From contig NZ_CP047048.1 in NCBI RefSeq assembly GCF_030408555.1, forward strand, positions 1,302,001 to 1,366,000: a stretch of DNA of 64,000 nucleotides, read 5' to 3'. This DNA is from Corynebacterium aurimucosum. GTDB lineage: Bacteria; Actinomycetota; Actinomycetes; Mycobacteriales; Mycobacteriaceae. The notes beneath the pieces were generated by a model. The model did not search any database. It was not told the DNA's origin and saw only the letters and a program-made list of their open reading frames with translations. The position numbers and the translations under genes are program-made. Shown here piece by piece: positions 26,311 to 37,044 of the stretch. Positions within the stretch are counted from its first letter, which is position 1, and every line of letters begins with the position of its first letter.

Positions 26311-26793
26311 ATGAGCAAGGAAGGCTTGCCAACCCCGAAGAATGTCTCGGGTGAAGGACTCCGCGTCGCGGTTGTCACCGCCACGTGGAACGCCGAGATT
26401 TGTGATCAGCTGCATCGTCGCGCACTGGAGACCGCTGAAGCAGCCGGTGCCGTTGTGACCCCGCTGCGCGTTGTGGGCGCTTTGGAGCTCCCCGTAGTGG
26501 TCCAGGCCGCGGCGCGCACGCATGACGCCGTGGTGGCACTGGGCTGTGTTGTCCGTGGCGGTACTCCGCACTTTGATTATGTGTGTGATTCCGTCACCCA
26601 GGGGCTGACCCGCATCGCGCTCGATGAATCCACTCCGGTGACTAATGGTGTGCTCACCGTCAACGACTATGATCAAGCAGTTGATCGCGCTGGCTTTGCA
26701 GACTCCGCGGAAGATAAAGGTGCAGAGGCCATGCAGGCAGCTTTAGAAACCGTGCACACCTTGCGTACACTGGACGAGTCAAACCTAAAGTAG
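26311..26793 (+). CDS. ribH: 6,7-dimethyl-8-ribityllumazine synthase
   Basis: Lumazine synthase joins the RibBA and RibD products to give the RibE substrate. The 160-residue protein has [35 protein letters not shown], the catalytic region [20 protein letters not shown], and [17 protein letters not shown]. The start is the ATG at 26311 after AAAGGAG. It ends the riboflavin cluster. Confidence 0.97.
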   Translation: MSKEGLPTPKNVSGEGLRVAVVTATWNAEICDQLHRRALETAEAAGAVVTPLRVVGALELPVVVQAAARTHDAVVALGCVVRGGTPHFDYVCDSVTQGLTRIALDESTPVTNGVLTVNDYDQAVDRAGFADSAEDKGAEAMQAALETVHTLRTLDESNLK

Positions 26794-26807
26794 GCTGCCA
26801 CGCGCAA

Positions 26808-26841
26808 CCACGGCGCCCTGCATATCAGCACAGAGCCGTGG
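26808..26841 (+). other. Hairpin after ribH without a T-run
   Basis: CCACGGC (26808-26814) pairs with GCCGTGG (26835-26841) around a 20-base loop. The following bases (CCTGCC) are not T-rich, so it is at best a weak or factor-dependent terminator. Confidence 0.4.
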
Positions 26842-26866
26842 CCTGCCTCAGCGGAGTGATGAGGAG

Positions 26867-27502
26867 ATGGAAAACTCGATGACGGACCCACAGGTGCCCT
26901 TGGGCCATGAAGAGCGGGAACAGTCAGCTCACGCCAATTCGTCCTCGCAATCCTTGCGGCCAGCCGCATCGAGCTCTGCGGGGGGCGCACCGCGCATGAG
27001 CGAGGAGCAGTTGTTGGCCTATACCAGCGCTGATCCTTTTGCCCAGACCTCATCCAAGCCTTGGGAATATGAAGCGACGTCGCCTTACCTGCGCAAGGTG
27101 GCGATCATCTGGATCATCCTCGTCATGGCAGCGCACTTATTTATGGGCTTCACTGTGGGCTTGTCTTTTACCGGCGCAACGGTGACGACTATTGATAAGT
27201 TCGCTTTCCCCGGGGTGGGCGTGGTGATTTCGATCCTGTCGTGGTTGGCATTGACTCGGCCGCGACTCCGCGCGAACTCTGATGGGGTAGAGATCCGCAA
27301 CATTCTAGGAACCCGCTTCTACCCGTGGCAGGTCATCTACGGCCTATCTTTCCCTGAGGGATCACGCATGGCGCGTATTGAGCTGCCTGACTTCGAATAC
27401 GTGCCGGTGTGGGCCCTGCAGTCAGGTGATAAGCAGAACGTCATCACCAAGGTCCGCTCTTTCCGTGACCTGGAAGCCCGCTACATGCCGCAGGATGACT
27501 AG
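26867..27502 (+). CDS. PH-domain membrane protein of unknown function
   Basis: The 211-residue protein has a polar, Ser/Gln-rich N-terminus (about 1-65). Two hydrophobic helices follow, at about 78-105 ([20 protein letters not shown]) and 112-128. The C-terminal part resembles a bacterial PH (PH_6-type) domain with [20 protein letters not shown]. It is probably anchored by two membrane helices with the PH domain in the cytoplasm. An ATG at 26879 is an alternative start: GAGGAG is too close to the first ATG (about 1 base) and somewhat far from the second (13). It overlaps uvrC by one base. No specific role can be assigned. Confidence 0.8.
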   Translation: MENSMTDPQVPLGHEEREQSAHANSSSQSLRPAASSSAGGAPRMSEEQLLAYTSADPFAQTSSKPWEYEATSPYLRKVAIIWIILVMAAHLFMGFTVGLSFTGATVTTIDKFAFPGVGVVISILSWLALTRPRLRANSDGVEIRNILGTRFYPWQVIYGLSFPEGSRMARIELPDFEYVPVWALQSGDKQNVITKVRSFRDLEARYMPQDD

Positions 27503-29556
27503 TGGCTGATCCCTCTGAGTACCGCCCCGCGCCCGGAAGCATCCCCACGGATCCGGGCGTTTATAAGTTCCGCGATGAGAACCGCCGCGTCATCTATGTG
27601 GGCAAGGCGAAGAACCTGCGCGCGCGGCTATCAAACTACTTCCAGGACATCACCCAACTGCACCCGCGAACCCGCCAGATGGTTCTGACTGCGGCCTCAG
27701 TCGAATGGACTGTGGTGGCCAGCGAGGTGGAAGCACTGCAGCTGGAGTACACGTGGATCAAGCGCTTCGATCCACGTTTCAACGTCATGTACCGCGACGA
27801 TAAAACCTACCCTATGCTCGCGGTATCTGTGGGGGAGACCGTCCCGCGTGCGTTCTTCTATCGCGGCCCACGCCGCAAAGGAGTGCGTTATTTCGGCCCT
27901 TATTCCCATGCCTGGGCGGTGCGCGAATCCCTCGATCTTCTGACTCGAATCTTTCCCATGCGCACGTGCGCCAAGGGTGTGTATAACCGTCACGAGCGCT
28001 TAGGACGGCCGTGTCTTTTGGGCTACATCGGCAAGTGCGATGCTCCCTGCATTGGCCGCGTCAGCCCCGAGGAACACCGCGAGACGGTCAACCAGCTCAT
28101 CAGCTTCATGAATGGCAATACCGCTCCGGTGCGCAAGAGGATAACTCAGCGCATGGAGGAGGCGGCGGAGAACCTAGAGTTCGAGTTGGCAGCACGCCTG
28201 CGCGATGACCTCAGCGCGATAGACAAATTGATGGAGCAGCAAGCCGTGGTTCTGTCCGATGGAACGGATGCAGACCTCATCGCGTTTAGCTCCGATGAAC
28301 TTGAAGCGGCGGTGCAGATTTTCCACGTGCGTTCGGGCCGCATCCGCGGTCAGCGTGGTTGGGTGGTCGAGCGCTCTGGTGATCAGGCAACGACAGACGT
28401 GGTGGAGGAGGGCCAAGCAGATCCGGGTCTGCCGGCACTGATCCAGAACTTCCTCATCCAGTTCTATTCGGATGCCGTCGAGCGTCAGCGCCAAGAGGCT
28501 GCCGAGGACGCCAAGTTGGAGCGCAGGGGAGTGGACCAAGAATCCCATGCCGACACACGGCAGGGTAACGCCATTCCTCGCGAGATTCTGGTCCAAGCCC
28601 TTCCAGATGAAGCTGACGAAGTCAAGATTGTTCTCGAGGAGTTGCGAGGCGCCCAGATTGACTTGCGCGTCCCGCAGCGCGGCGACAAGCGCGCACTGAT
28701 GGAGACCGTCGAGAGGAATGCCAAGGAGCAGCTGAAACAGCACAAGCTCAAGCGCGTGGGCGATCTGACTGCCCGGTCCGCAGCACTTCAGGAGCTGCAG
28801 GAGGCGCTAGGCATGGATTCCGCGCCGCTGCGCATTGAGTGTACGGATATCTCGCACATTCAAGGTACCGATGTCGTGGCTTCCTTGGTGGTCTTCGAAG
28901 ATGGCCTGCCACGCAAGTCTGATTACCGCCGATACCGCATCAAGGAGGCTGCGGGTGATGGACGCTCCAACGATGTCGGTTCCATCGCTGAGGTGACTCG
29001 CCGCCGCTTCAAGCATCACCACGATGACAAGCGAGCGGTTCCGGACGAGGAACTGGAGAACACTACCTTCGCCGAAGAGATGGTGCACGAAGAGGCGGCG
29101 AGCCAGACCAAACGTAGCTCCTACCCACCGCAGCTTTTCATTGTGGATGGAGGCGCACCGCAGGTGGCTGCGGCGCAGGCGGTTTTCGACGAACTCGGCA
29201 TCGTGGACGTAACCCTCATCGGTCTGGCGAAGCGCCTAGAAGAAGTGTGGGTTCCGGGTGATGATGAACCGGTGATTTTGCCGCGCAACTCGCAAGCGCT
29301 CTTCTTGCTCCAGCACCTCCGTGATGAAGCCCACCGTGTCGCCATTTCCTATCACCGCCAGCAGCGCTCGAAGCGTATGCGCTCATCGGTTCTTGATGCC
29401 GTTCCGGGCTTGGGGCCCCAGCGTCGTACGGACCTGGTCAAGCACTTCGGCTCGGTGAAGAAGCTCAAAGAAGCCAGCGTGAAAGAGATTGCTGAAGTCA
29501 AGGGTTTCGGCCCGAAGTTAGCGCAAACAGTATTTGATCATCTTCACGCCTCATAA
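27502..29556 (+). CDS. uvrC: Excinuclease ABC subunit C
   Basis: UvrC makes both incisions around DNA lesions in nucleotide excision repair. The 684-residue protein has the GIY-YIG nuclease at the N-terminus ([20 protein letters not shown]), the UVR domain that contacts UvrB (about 205-240), the RNase H-like nuclease ([20 protein letters not shown]) and a C-terminal helix-hairpin-helix pair ([20 protein letters not shown]). The start is GTG, using the last base of the preceding TAG stop. The order uvrC-rapZ-yvcK-whiA is typical of actinobacteria. Confidence 0.98.
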   Translation: MADPSEYRPAPGSIPTDPGVYKFRDENRRVIYVGKAKNLRARLSNYFQDITQLHPRTRQMVLTAASVEWTVVASEVEALQLEYTWIKRFDPRFNVMYRDDKTYPMLAVSVGETVPRAFFYRGPRRKGVRYFGPYSHAWAVRESLDLLTRIFPMRTCAKGVYNRHERLGRPCLLGYIGKCDAPCIGRVSPEEHRETVNQLISFMNGNTAPVRKRITQRMEEAAENLEFELAARLRDDLSAIDKLMEQQAVVLSDGTDADLIAFSSDELEAAVQIFHVRSGRIRGQRGWVVERSGDQATTDVVEEGQADPGLPALIQNFLIQFYSDAVERQRQEAAEDAKLERRGVDQESHADTRQGNAIPREILVQALPDEADEVKIVLEELRGAQIDLRVPQRGDKRALMETVERNAKEQLKQHKLKRVGDLTARSAALQELQEALGMDSAPLRIECTDISHIQGTDVVASLVVFEDGLPRKSDYRRYRIKEAAGDGRSNDVGSIAEVTRRRFKHHHDDKRAVPDEELENTTFAEEMVHEEAASQTKRSSYPPQLFIVDGGAPQVAAAQAVFDELGIVDVTLIGLAKRLEEVWVPGDDEPVILPRNSQALFLLQHLRDEAHRVAISYHRQQRSKRMRSSVLDAVPGLGPQRRTDLVKHFGSVKKLKEASVKEIAEVKGFGPKLAQTVFDHLHAS

Positions 29557-29610
29557 GAAGGCTTGGCTCTCGAGATAGTTCCCACCGAGGACTCTGAATA
29601 GGTGGTAAGA

Positions 29611-30492
29611 ATGGAAGCCATGACGCTGTTTGATTCCCCACCCATTTTGATCACCGGCATGTCAGGCGGTGGCCTGACGTCGGCGGCTAAAGTGCTGGAG
29701 GATAAAGGCTATTACGTAGCCCACAACATTCCCCCCAAGGCAATCGTTGACCTACTCAAGTTGTGCGCGAGCCCGGAATCCCCGGTTTCTAAAATTGCCG
29801 CGGTGACCGATGTGCGCTCCCGCTTGTTCCCGGGTTCCTTGGCAGAAACTCTTGATGAACTCGAGCAGTTAGACATGAAACCGACACTGCTTTTCCTCGA
29901 CGCGCGGGATGATGTGCTCATTCGCCGCTTCGATTCAGTTCGTCGTACGCACCCGCTGCAAGACGGGGAAACCCTCAAGGCGGGCATTCAGCGCGAGCGC
30001 GCAGCAGTACAGTCCATCCGTGACCGCGCGGATATCATCATTGATACGACCAATCTGTCTGTCCACGACCTGCGCCGCGCGATCGAGGCCTCTTTCGGCG
30101 AGATGGGTCATGAGCTACAGCACGTCACGTTAGAGTCCTTCGGCTTCAAGCATGGCTCCCCGCGTGACGCAGATCTTGTCGTCGATGTCCGCTTCCTTCC
30201 CAATCCTTATTGGGTGCCTGAATTGCGGGGATACCGCGGTACTGATGAACCGGTCGCAGACTACGTCCTCTCCCAGGACGCCGCTGAACCCTTCATTGAT
30301 CACTTCATCACCATGCTTGACTCGATGCTTTCCGGCTACCGGCACGAGGGCAAGAACTTCATTACCGTAGGCATCGGGTGCACCGGTGGGCATCACCGAT
30401 CTGTGGCCGTTACGGAGGAGATTGCTCGCCGTCTCAGGGAGCGCGGGGATCTGGATGTGAGCACACTGCACCGTGACATCGCCCGGGATTAG
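29611..30492 (+). CDS. rapZ: RapZ/YvcJ family nucleotide-binding protein
   Basis: RapZ proteins are P-loop proteins; E. coli RapZ is an RNA-binding adaptor for glucosamine-6-phosphate synthase regulation. The 293-residue product is preceded by AGGTGG, which favours the ATG at 29611 over a GTG at 29602 or an ATG at 29620. The C-terminal RNA/ligand domain is well preserved ([20 protein letters not shown] and [20 protein letters not shown]). The P-loop at 16-23 reads GMSGGGLT, with leucine where the family has lysine or arginine, so nucleotide binding may be altered. It sits in the conserved cluster with yvcK and whiA. Confidence 0.94.
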   Translation: MEAMTLFDSPPILITGMSGGGLTSAAKVLEDKGYYVAHNIPPKAIVDLLKLCASPESPVSKIAAVTDVRSRLFPGSLAETLDELEQLDMKPTLLFLDARDDVLIRRFDSVRRTHPLQDGETLKAGIQRERAAVQSIRDRADIIIDTTNLSVHDLRRAIEASFGEMGHELQHVTLESFGFKHGSPRDADLVVDVRFLPNPYWVPELRGYRGTDEPVADYVLSQDAAEPFIDHFITMLDSMLSGYRHEGKNFITVGIGCTGGHHRSVAVTEEIARRLRERGDLDVSTLHRDIARD

Positions 30493-30549
30493 GTGCGATA
30501 AGATAAAAAATCATTCCCTACCCTTGGATGACCGAAAGCTAATATTTCC

Positions 30550-31569
30550 GTGACGTCTCTCCCTACCCACATGGCTAGCCTGGGCGGTGGCCATGGTCTT
30601 TATCAAACCCTTTTGGCTGCGCGCCGCACCGGCGCGGAGGCGATCTCTGCCATCGTCACTGTGGCTGATGACGGCGGTTCTTCCGGACGGCTGCGCCGCG
30701 AGATGGACATTATTCCGCCGGGTGATTTGCGCATGGCGCTCGCCGCGTTGTCGAGTGACTCAGAGGAGGGCCAGATGTGGGCCTCAACGCTGCAGTACCG
30801 CTTCCAAAGCACCGGCGCCATGGCCGGCCACGCGGTGGGTAATCTCCTCATTGCCGGACTCACTGAGGTCTTGGGGGACTTCCAAGCGGCGCTTGACGCG
30901 GTGGGACGGCTAACGCAGTCTGCGGGCCGCGTGCTGCCGGCTGTGAATCTGCCGCTCGATATCGAAGCGGACGTGGCCGGGCTTGACGACGATCCCCGCA
31001 TCATGCGCTCTGTCCGCGGCCAAGTCGCCGTGGCGTCCACCGTGGGGCAGGTTCGCCGCGTCCGGATCATCCCGGAGAAGCCACAGGCCAATCCGGAAAC
31101 CATCGCGGCCCTGCGCGATGCGGACCTCATCACCTTGGGCCCGGGATCGTGGTTTAGCTCGGTGCTTCCACACGTCCTCGTACCGGAGATTGTCAACGCA
31201 ATTACGTCCTCGGATGCGCTTCGCGTTGTGGTACTTAACCTTTCCGCGGAACCAGGGGAGACCCAGGGCTTTTCAGCTGAGCGCCACCTGCACGTCTTAG
31301 CGCAGCATGCGCCAAACCTGCGGGTAGACAAAGTAATCGTCGATGGTTCTGGTCTTCCGAATGAGTCGGAGCGAGTTTTCGTGCAGCGTGCGGCCAGCGT
31401 GCTCGGTGCTACGGCGGTCTTCCGCGATGTGTGCCAGAGCGATGAGAACGGACATTCTCTCAACAAGCATTGCCCAGACAAGCTCGCGCAGGTACTGACT
31501 GAGCTTTATACCGACTATGCCGCTCAGCGCGATTCTTCAGCGGGTGCCCCGGGCACTCACCGCGGCTAA
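30550..31569 (+). CDS. yvcK: YvcK/CofD-like gluconeogenesis factor
   Basis: YvcK proteins bind UDP-sugars and affect cell wall precursor supply and growth on gluconeogenic carbon; they resemble the CofD phospholactate transferase but are not known to act in F420 synthesis. The 339-residue product has SLGGGHGLYQTLLAAR (GGGTGL in most relatives), TVADDGGSSGRLRREM and GPGSWFSSVLPHVLVPEI. The GTG at 30550 is used; the ATG at 30571 is a possible shorter start. A TAATAT box lies at 30540-30545, only four bases before the GTG, so an internal promoter is possible. Confidence 0.93.
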   Translation: MTSLPTHMASLGGGHGLYQTLLAARRTGAEAISAIVTVADDGGSSGRLRREMDIIPPGDLRMALAALSSDSEEGQMWASTLQYRFQSTGAMAGHAVGNLLIAGLTEVLGDFQAALDAVGRLTQSAGRVLPAVNLPLDIEADVAGLDDDPRIMRSVRGQVAVASTVGQVRRVRIIPEKPQANPETIAALRDADLITLGPGSWFSSVLPHVLVPEIVNAITSSDALRVVVLNLSAEPGETQGFSAERHLHVLAQHAPNLRVDKVIVDGSGLPNESERVFVQRAASVLGATAVFRDVCQSDENGHSLNKHCPDKLAQVLTELYTDYAAQRDSSAGAPGTHRG

Positions 31570-31577
31570 GTGCACGA

Positions 31578-31731
31578 TAGACTAAGTGGCATTCATCGCT
31601 CACCGCAGCGTCGCTGCGCTTCACAGGCGCGGTGGTGCGTACTGTGTATGCACGAGCTCAAGGCCCTTCTAGGGCCAGTTGCACCACTGCTGCTTTCTGC
31701 GGTGAGTTACATCAAGAGTTGAAAGGGGAGG
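31578..31731 (+). ncRNA. Structured leader RNA upstream of whiA (candidate cis-regulatory element)
   Basis: A TAGACT -10 box (31578-31583) would start RNA at about 31590. The leader then holds a 10-bp helix, CTCACCGCAG (31599-31608) with CTGCGGTGAG (31697-31706), that encloses the rest. Inside are a long-range 7-bp helix, GTGGTGC (31632-31638) with GCACCAC (31681-31687), and a small hairpin GGCCCT/AGGGCC (31662-31676). A competing 8-bp hairpin with one G-U pair, GTGCGTAC/GTATGCAC (31635-31653), uses the same bases as the long-range helix. CACCGC (31601-31606) can also pair with GCGGTG (31629-31634). Mutually exclusive helices ahead of a ribosome-binding site (AAAGGGGAGG, 31722-31731) suggest a translational switch. 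No known riboswitch class is recognised. Confidence 0.5.
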
Positions 31732-31737
31732 CACGAG

Positions 31738-32727
31738 GTGTCTGCGTCATTGACCGATCAGGTCAAGGAGGAACTTACGGCGGTGTCCGTACCGCGCCAG
31801 TCCGCTCGTGCGGCGGAGGTTGCCGCGATCCTCAGGTTCGCCGGCGAGCTCCACATCACCGGAGATAGGGTGATGTACGAGGTCGAATTGGAATCGAAGA
31901 GCGTAGCCACTCGCTTGGTCACCGCACTCGACGAGTTGTATTCGATTTCTGCGAGCACCCACGTAGCCGGCCTCGCCGCATCCTCTAAAAAGAGCAGAGT
32001 GCAGGTGCGAATCACTACCGGGGCCAAGGAGTTGACTAGGCGCCTGGGGTTGGTGACCCGCTCGGGTCACCCAGTCGTGGGCCTGCCACCGCAAGTAATC
32101 TCCGGCTCTGTTGCGGATAATGAAGCAGCTTGGCGCGGCGCGTTTTTGGCGCAAGGTTCGCTAACCGAGCCGGGCCGGTCTTCAGCGCTGGAGGTGACCT
32201 GTCCTTGCCAGGAGGCAGCACTCGCTCTCGTAGGCTGCGCGCGTCGTTTGGGTGTAGCGGCGAAAACTAAGGAGACCCGCGGGGCCGATCGCGTCGTGGT
32301 GCGTGATGGCGATGCCATTGGTGCGTTGCTGACCAGAATGGGGGCCCAAGAGACTCGACTGACGTGGGAGAAGAAACGTATCCAACGCGAAGCCCATGAC
32401 ACCTCCCGCCGCCTAGACAACTTCGATGACGCCAACTTACGCCGTTCTGCCCGTGCGGCAGTTACAGCTGCGGCTCGCGTCGAACGCGCCATGGTTATCT
32501 TGGGCGATGACGTCCCGGAACATCTCGCGGACGCCGGCCGCCTACGCGTGCAGCACCGCGAAGCTTCCTTGGAAGAGCTCGGACGCTTGGCTGATCCGCC
32601 GATGACCAAGGACGCGGTGGCTGGGCGTATTCGCCGCCTGCTTTCTATGGCAGATAAGCGCGCGAAGGAACTTGGTGTGCCGGATACGACGAAGGCAGTG
32701 ACAGAGGAACTTTTTGAGGAATCCTAG
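31738..32727 (+). CDS. whiA: Sporulation/cell division regulator WhiA
   Basis: WhiA is a DNA-binding protein that joins a LAGLIDADG homing-endonuclease-like domain with a C-terminal helix-turn-helix. In Streptomyces it works with WhiB to switch growth to division. The 329-residue product has [15 protein letters not shown] and [17 protein letters not shown] at the N-terminus. The C-terminal HTH reads [20 protein letters not shown] followed by [18 protein letters not shown]. It starts at GTG after AAAGGGGAGG. In non-sporulating corynebacteria a role in division or metabolism is likely. It ends the uvrC-whiA cluster before two terminators. Confidence 0.97.
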   Translation: MSASLTDQVKEELTAVSVPRQSARAAEVAAILRFAGELHITGDRVMYEVELESKSVATRLVTALDELYSISASTHVAGLAASSKKSRVQVRITTGAKELTRRLGLVTRSGHPVVGLPPQVISGSVADNEAAWRGAFLAQGSLTEPGRSSALEVTCPCQEAALALVGCARRLGVAAKTKETRGADRVVVRDGDAIGALLTRMGAQETRLTWEKKRIQREAHDTSRRLDNFDDANLRRSARAAVTAAARVERAMVILGDDVPEHLADAGRLRVQHREASLEELGRLADPPMTKDAVAGRIRRLLSMADKRAKELGVPDTTKAVTEELFEES

Positions 32728-32739
32728 TCTCTCGTCTTA

Positions 32740-32804
32740 GCCCCAGACGCAGTCGAATGTTGTGCCCGTTCGGGCACCATCGCGACCGTCTGGGGCAATT
32801 TTTT
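32740..32804 (+). terminator. Strong terminator after whiA
   Basis: GCCCCAGACG (32740-32749) pairs perfectly with CGTCTGGGGC (32787-32796), followed by AATTTTTT. The loop holds a second hairpin, GTGCCC/GGGCAC. Confidence 0.9.
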
Positions 32805-32814
32805 GACTATCGAT

Positions 32815-32870
32815 GGTGAATTTATGACCGGCGATAACCGGTTTATTTTTGGATTCACCCGCTCTTTTTT
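32815..32870 (+). terminator. Second, nested-stem terminator candidate after whiA
   Basis: GGTGAAT (32815-32821) pairs with ATTCACC (32853-32859). Inside it ACCGG (32827-32831) pairs with CCGGT (32838-32842), followed by TTATTTTT. A further T-run, CTCTTTTTT, follows the outer stem. Two terminators in series insulate gap from whiA. Confidence 0.55.
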
Positions 32871-33043
32871 GCTTTAGTGAGATATCCCACCTTGCCCTCT
32901 TTAGGGCCAACACAATCCCACATAAACGGGCATATCTGCAGGTGTGTGCGTTTGGGGGATTGAATTAAGTAACTAGCGGTCCATCTAGTGTACGCCCCTT
33001 TTCCCTTTCGTGCGAGCATCTTGGTTGGGAACCTGAACGCGCA
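32871..33043. other. Non-coding region upstream of the gap promoter
   Basis: No gene is seen in this part of the 490-bp gap between whiA and gap. It contains AGATAT-CCC at about 32880-32889 facing GGGC-ATATCT at about 32928-32937, and a small hairpin GCCCT/AGGGC at about 32895-32908. These could be operator or RNA structure for the heavily controlled glycolytic promoter. Another possible -10 box, TAGTGT, lies near 32985. No perfect GlxR site was found. Confidence 0.4.
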
Positions 33044-33072
33044 CTGCAGGATGCAAAATCCGTGGGTACTAT
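33044..33072 (+). promoter_or_regulatory. Probable gap promoter
   Basis: CTGCAG (33044-33049) and TACTAT (33067-33072) are separated by 17 bases and resemble the metK promoter. Transcription would start near 33079 and give gap a leader of about 140 bases. Confidence 0.5.
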
Positions 33073-33206
33073 CGCCCGTGTTGGGAAAACCACCGAGCAC
33101 GTCACGGAAGTGGCAGGGCAACGGTGCCGCAAGAACGGTCCACCGCACTGCCTATAAAGACAAAGTCTCGGAAGCCCCCACAATTGAACTTCACTCGATT
33201 ATTTGA

Positions 33207-34226
<1,020 letters not shown>

Positions 34227-34294
34227 AGCTTCGCCCTCTGAAATGAGCACAGTGAAGCAAGCTGTGATTGCCTGCGGAAGCACCGCGGGCTAGA

Positions 34295-34352
34295 TACCGG
34301 CCCACGCGCCGCGCCTACTATCTCTGAATATGTGGCGTGCGCTGGGCCGGTA
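34295..34352 (+). terminator. Large GC-rich hairpin between gap and pgk
   Basis: TACCGGCCCA (34295-34304) pairs perfectly with TGGGCCGGTA (34343-34352). The following CGCGCCGCGCC can pair imperfectly with GGCGTGCGC. The tail GTCGTCTTT is only moderately T-rich, so partial termination or mRNA processing between gap and pgk is likely. The remaining gap up to 34469 shows AAGGAG before pgk and no gene. Confidence 0.6.
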
Positions 34353-34469
34353 GTCGTCTTTAAGGAACGAGTACGCGCTTTCACGCACATCGCGAATCAG
34401 GTTCCGGCACACTTTCTAATTGAATAGCATTAACCTTTAGCTTGAGTACCCACCTTTAAGGAGAACACA

Positions 34470-35687
34470 ATGGCTTTCAAGACTTTGGACGATCTGCTCG
34501 CAGAAGGCGTTTCCGGCCGCCACGTCCTTGTTCGTTCTGACTTCAATGTCCCGCTTGATGATGAAGGAAACATCACCGACTCTGGCCGCATCACCGCCTC
34601 GCTGCCGACTATCAAGGCGCTCATTGAGGGGGGAGCGAAGGTCATTCTGTCGGCACACTTGGGGCGTCCGAAGGGCGAAGTAAACCCGAAGTACTCCCTC
34701 GCGCCAGTCGCAGAGGCTCTCTCCGAGGCGCTGGATCAGTACGTTGCCCTTGCCGGCGACGTCAGCGGTGAAGACGCTCACGAGCGCGCCAACGGCCTCA
34801 ACGATGGCGATGTTCTCCTCCTGGAGAATGTTCGCTTCGATCCGCGCGAGACCTCCAAGGATGAGGCTGAGCGCGGCGCCTTCGCCGATGAACTCGTCGC
34901 CCTGGCTGCGGACAACGGTGCCTTCGTCTCCGATGGTTTCGGTGTTGTTCACCGCGCACAGGCCTCTGTGTACGACGTCGCCAAGCGCCTGCCAGCATAC
35001 GCCGGCAAGCTGGTGCAGAAGGAAGTGGAAACCCTGGCTGCGGTAGCAGAGAAGCCAGAGCACCCGTACGTGGTCGTTCTGGGCGGCGCCAAGGTTTCCG
35101 ACAAGCTCGGTGTGATCGAAGCGCTTGCCGGCAAGGCCGACAAGGTGATCATTGGCGGCGGCATGTGCTACACCCTTTTGGCTGCGCAGGGCTACAACGT
35201 CCAGAACTCTTTGCTGCAAGAAGACCAGATTGACAACTGCAAGGAGCTGCTCGAGCGCTTCGGTGAAAAGATTGTCCTGCCGGTCGACCTCGTTGCTGCA
35301 ACCGAGTTCGATGCTCAGGCAGAGAACAAGGTCGTCGCCCTGGACGGTATTCCGGAGGGTTGGCAGTCTCTCGACATCGGCCCGGAGTCGGTGAAGGAGT
35401 TCGACGAGGTCATCGCTTCTTCCAAGACCGTCTTCTGGAACGGCCCAATGGGTGTCTTTGAGATGGAGGCCTTCTCCAAGGGCACCGCCGGTGTGGCACA
35501 GTCGATCATCGACGCCACCGCTAAGAACGGTTCCTTCACCGTCGTTGGCGGCGGTGACTCCGCAGCTTCCGTCCGCCTGCTCGGCCTCGATGAAGATGGC
35601 TTCTCTCACATCTCTACCGGTGGTGGCGCTTCCCTCGAGTTCCTTGAAGGCAAGGAGCTGCCGGGCGTCAAGGTCCTGGAAGCCTAA
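34470..35687 (+). CDS. pgk: Phosphoglycerate kinase
   Basis: It transfers phosphate from 1,3-bisphosphoglycerate to ADP. The 405-residue product has [12 protein letters not shown] (about 22-33), [20 protein letters not shown], the hinge and nucleotide segments [15 protein letters not shown], and the C-terminal [15 protein letters not shown]. It is preceded by AAGGAG and separated from gap by 243 bp with a hairpin. Confidence 0.98.
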   Translation: MAFKTLDDLLAEGVSGRHVLVRSDFNVPLDDEGNITDSGRITASLPTIKALIEGGAKVILSAHLGRPKGEVNPKYSLAPVAEALSEALDQYVALAGDVSGEDAHERANGLNDGDVLLLENVRFDPRETSKDEAERGAFADELVALAADNGAFVSDGFGVVHRAQASVYDVAKRLPAYAGKLVQKEVETLAAVAEKPEHPYVVVLGGAKVSDKLGVIEALAGKADKVIIGGGMCYTLLAAQGYNVQNSLLQEDQIDNCKELLERFGEKIVLPVDLVAATEFDAQAENKVVALDGIPEGWQSLDIGPESVKEFDEVIASSKTVFWNGPMGVFEMEAFSKGTAGVAQSIIDATAKNGSFTVVGGGDSAASVRLLGLDEDGFSHISTGGGASLEFLEGKELPGVKVLEA

Positions 35688-35729
35688 GCACTTAAACCGT
35701 CAACTCAGTCTGATTTAGAAAGGCTAATC

Positions 35730-36509
35730 ATGGCACGTACCCCGCTTATCGCAGGTAACTGGAAGATGAACCTCGACCACAAGGAAGCTATTGGTTCCTT
35801 GCAGAAGTTCGCATTCTCTCTGCCGAAGGAATACTACGAGAAGGTTGACGTGGCTTTCATGGTCCCGTTCACCGACATCCGCACTGTGCAAACGCTGGTC
35901 GACGGCGACGACTTGCAGTTCACCTACGGCGCACAGGACATCTCCAAGCATGAGTCCGGCGCATACACCGGTGAGGTGTCCGGCAAAATGCTCTCCGCCC
36001 TGGGATGCTCCTGGGCAGTCGTTGGCCACTCCGAGCGCCGTCAGTACCACGGTGAGACCGACCAGCTGGTTGCTGAGAAGGCCGCTGCAGCTCTGACTAA
36101 CGGCATCAGCCCTATTGTCTGCGTGGGCGAGCCGCTCAACGTGCGCGAGGCAGGCACTCACGTGGATTACGTGGTCACCCAAACCCGCAACTCCCTGCAA
36201 GGTCTTTCTGCCGAGGACCTCTCCAAGACCGTCATCGCGTATGAACCGGTCTGGGCAATCGGTACTGGTAAGGTTGCTTCCGCTGAGGACGCGCAGGAAG
36301 TGTGCGCAGCCATTCGCGAGCTCGTCCGTGAACTGGGCGGCGATGAGGTGGCCGAGGGGATCCGCATTCTCTACGGTGGCTCCGTCAAGGTGGATTCCAT
36401 CGCGGAGATCGTAGGCAAGCCGGACGTCGACGGCGGCCTGGTTGGCGGTGCTTCTCTCAAGGGCGAGGAGTTTGCCAAGCTGGCGGCTAACGCTGCCCAG
36501 GGTGCATAG
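35730..36509 (+). CDS. tpiA: Triosephosphate isomerase
   Basis: It interconverts dihydroxyacetone phosphate and glyceraldehyde 3-phosphate. The 259-residue TIM barrel has [13 protein letters not shown] with the catalytic lysine, [16 protein letters not shown] with the histidine, and [15 protein letters not shown] with the glutamate and loop 6. GAAAGG precedes the ATG. In C. glutamicum the next gene is ppc; here it is not. Confidence 0.98.
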   Translation: MARTPLIAGNWKMNLDHKEAIGSLQKFAFSLPKEYYEKVDVAFMVPFTDIRTVQTLVDGDDLQFTYGAQDISKHESGAYTGEVSGKMLSALGCSWAVVGHSERRQYHGETDQLVAEKAAAALTNGISPIVCVGEPLNVREAGTHVDYVVTQTRNSLQGLSAEDLSKTVIAYEPVWAIGTGKVASAEDAQEVCAAIRELVRELGGDEVAEGIRILYGGSVKVDSIAEIVGKPDVDGGLVGGASLKGEEFAKLAANAAQGA

Positions 36510-36541
36510 CCCTCATACCAGCTAGCATCACGCTCATGAGC

Positions 36542-36586
36542 CGTGGCGGGTCGGAATGGTTGCTGGCCCGCCACGTGGTGTATTAT
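36542..36586 (+). promoter_or_regulatory. Hairpin after tpiA followed by a probable secG -10 box
   Basis: CGTGGCGGG (36542-36550) pairs perfectly with CCCGCCACG (36567-36575). No T-run follows. TATTAT (36581-36586), preceded by TG, makes a plausible extended -10 box for secG and would give a leader of about 100 bases. The 183-bp gap holds no gene and no visible ppc remnant. Confidence 0.5.
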
Positions 36587-36692
36587 CGGGGATTATTGCG
36601 CCCGCTTTTGGCGCCCTCTTCTCCGTGGGCTGACGGCATAGGCTGTCACCACCACATAAAATGAACGAACGCGTAAAACAAGGAACTATTTC

Positions 36693-36929
36693 ATGATCTT
36701 GGCACTGGAAATCATCCTCGTGATTGCCGCAATCCTGATGTCTGTCTTCGTGCTGCTGCACAAAGGTAAGGGCGGCGGTCTTTCCAGTCTCTTTGGTGGC
36801 GGTGTGCAGTCCAACTTGTCTGGTTCCACCGTGGTTGAAAAGAACCTCGACCGTTATACCGTGGTCATGGTGGTCATCTGGCTCGCTTGCATCGTAGCCC
36901 TAAACCTGCTGCAGGCATATAGCAGCTAA
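36693..36929 (+). CDS. secG: Protein translocase subunit SecG
   Basis: SecG is a small membrane partner of SecYE. The 78-residue product has a first membrane helix (about 2-22), the conserved loop LLHKGKGGGLSSLFGGGVQS and a second helix (about 55-74, VVMVVIWLACIVALNLLQ). It is preceded by AAGGAAC and followed by a strong terminator. Confidence 0.96.
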   Translation: MILALEIILVIAAILMSVFVLLHKGKGGGLSSLFGGGVQSNLSGSTVVEKNLDRYTVVMVVIWLACIVALNLLQAYSS

Positions 36930-36961
36930 AACCGCCAGCTGGTCTACGGCCACAACAACGC

Positions 36962-37013
36962 AGAACGCCGCGTGCTTCCTCTCATGGAGGAGGGAACGCG
37001 GCGTTCTTTTTTC
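36962..37013 (+). terminator. Strong terminator after secG
   Basis: AGAACGCCGCGT (36962-36973) pairs with ACGCGGCGTTCT (36996-37007). The inner CTTCCTC/GGAGGAGG extends the stem, and TTTTTT follows. It may also help end the convergent pentose phosphate operon. Confidence 0.92.
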
Positions 37014-37044
37014 CTAGGCTTCAAGCGACCGGGGAACCGTGGCG

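Noticed and set aside
30540..30552. Leaderless promoter for yvcK (TAATAT just before GTG)
   Set aside because: The box is only four bases from the GTG, too close for transcription to begin at or before it. It may be chance or serve the ATG at 30571.
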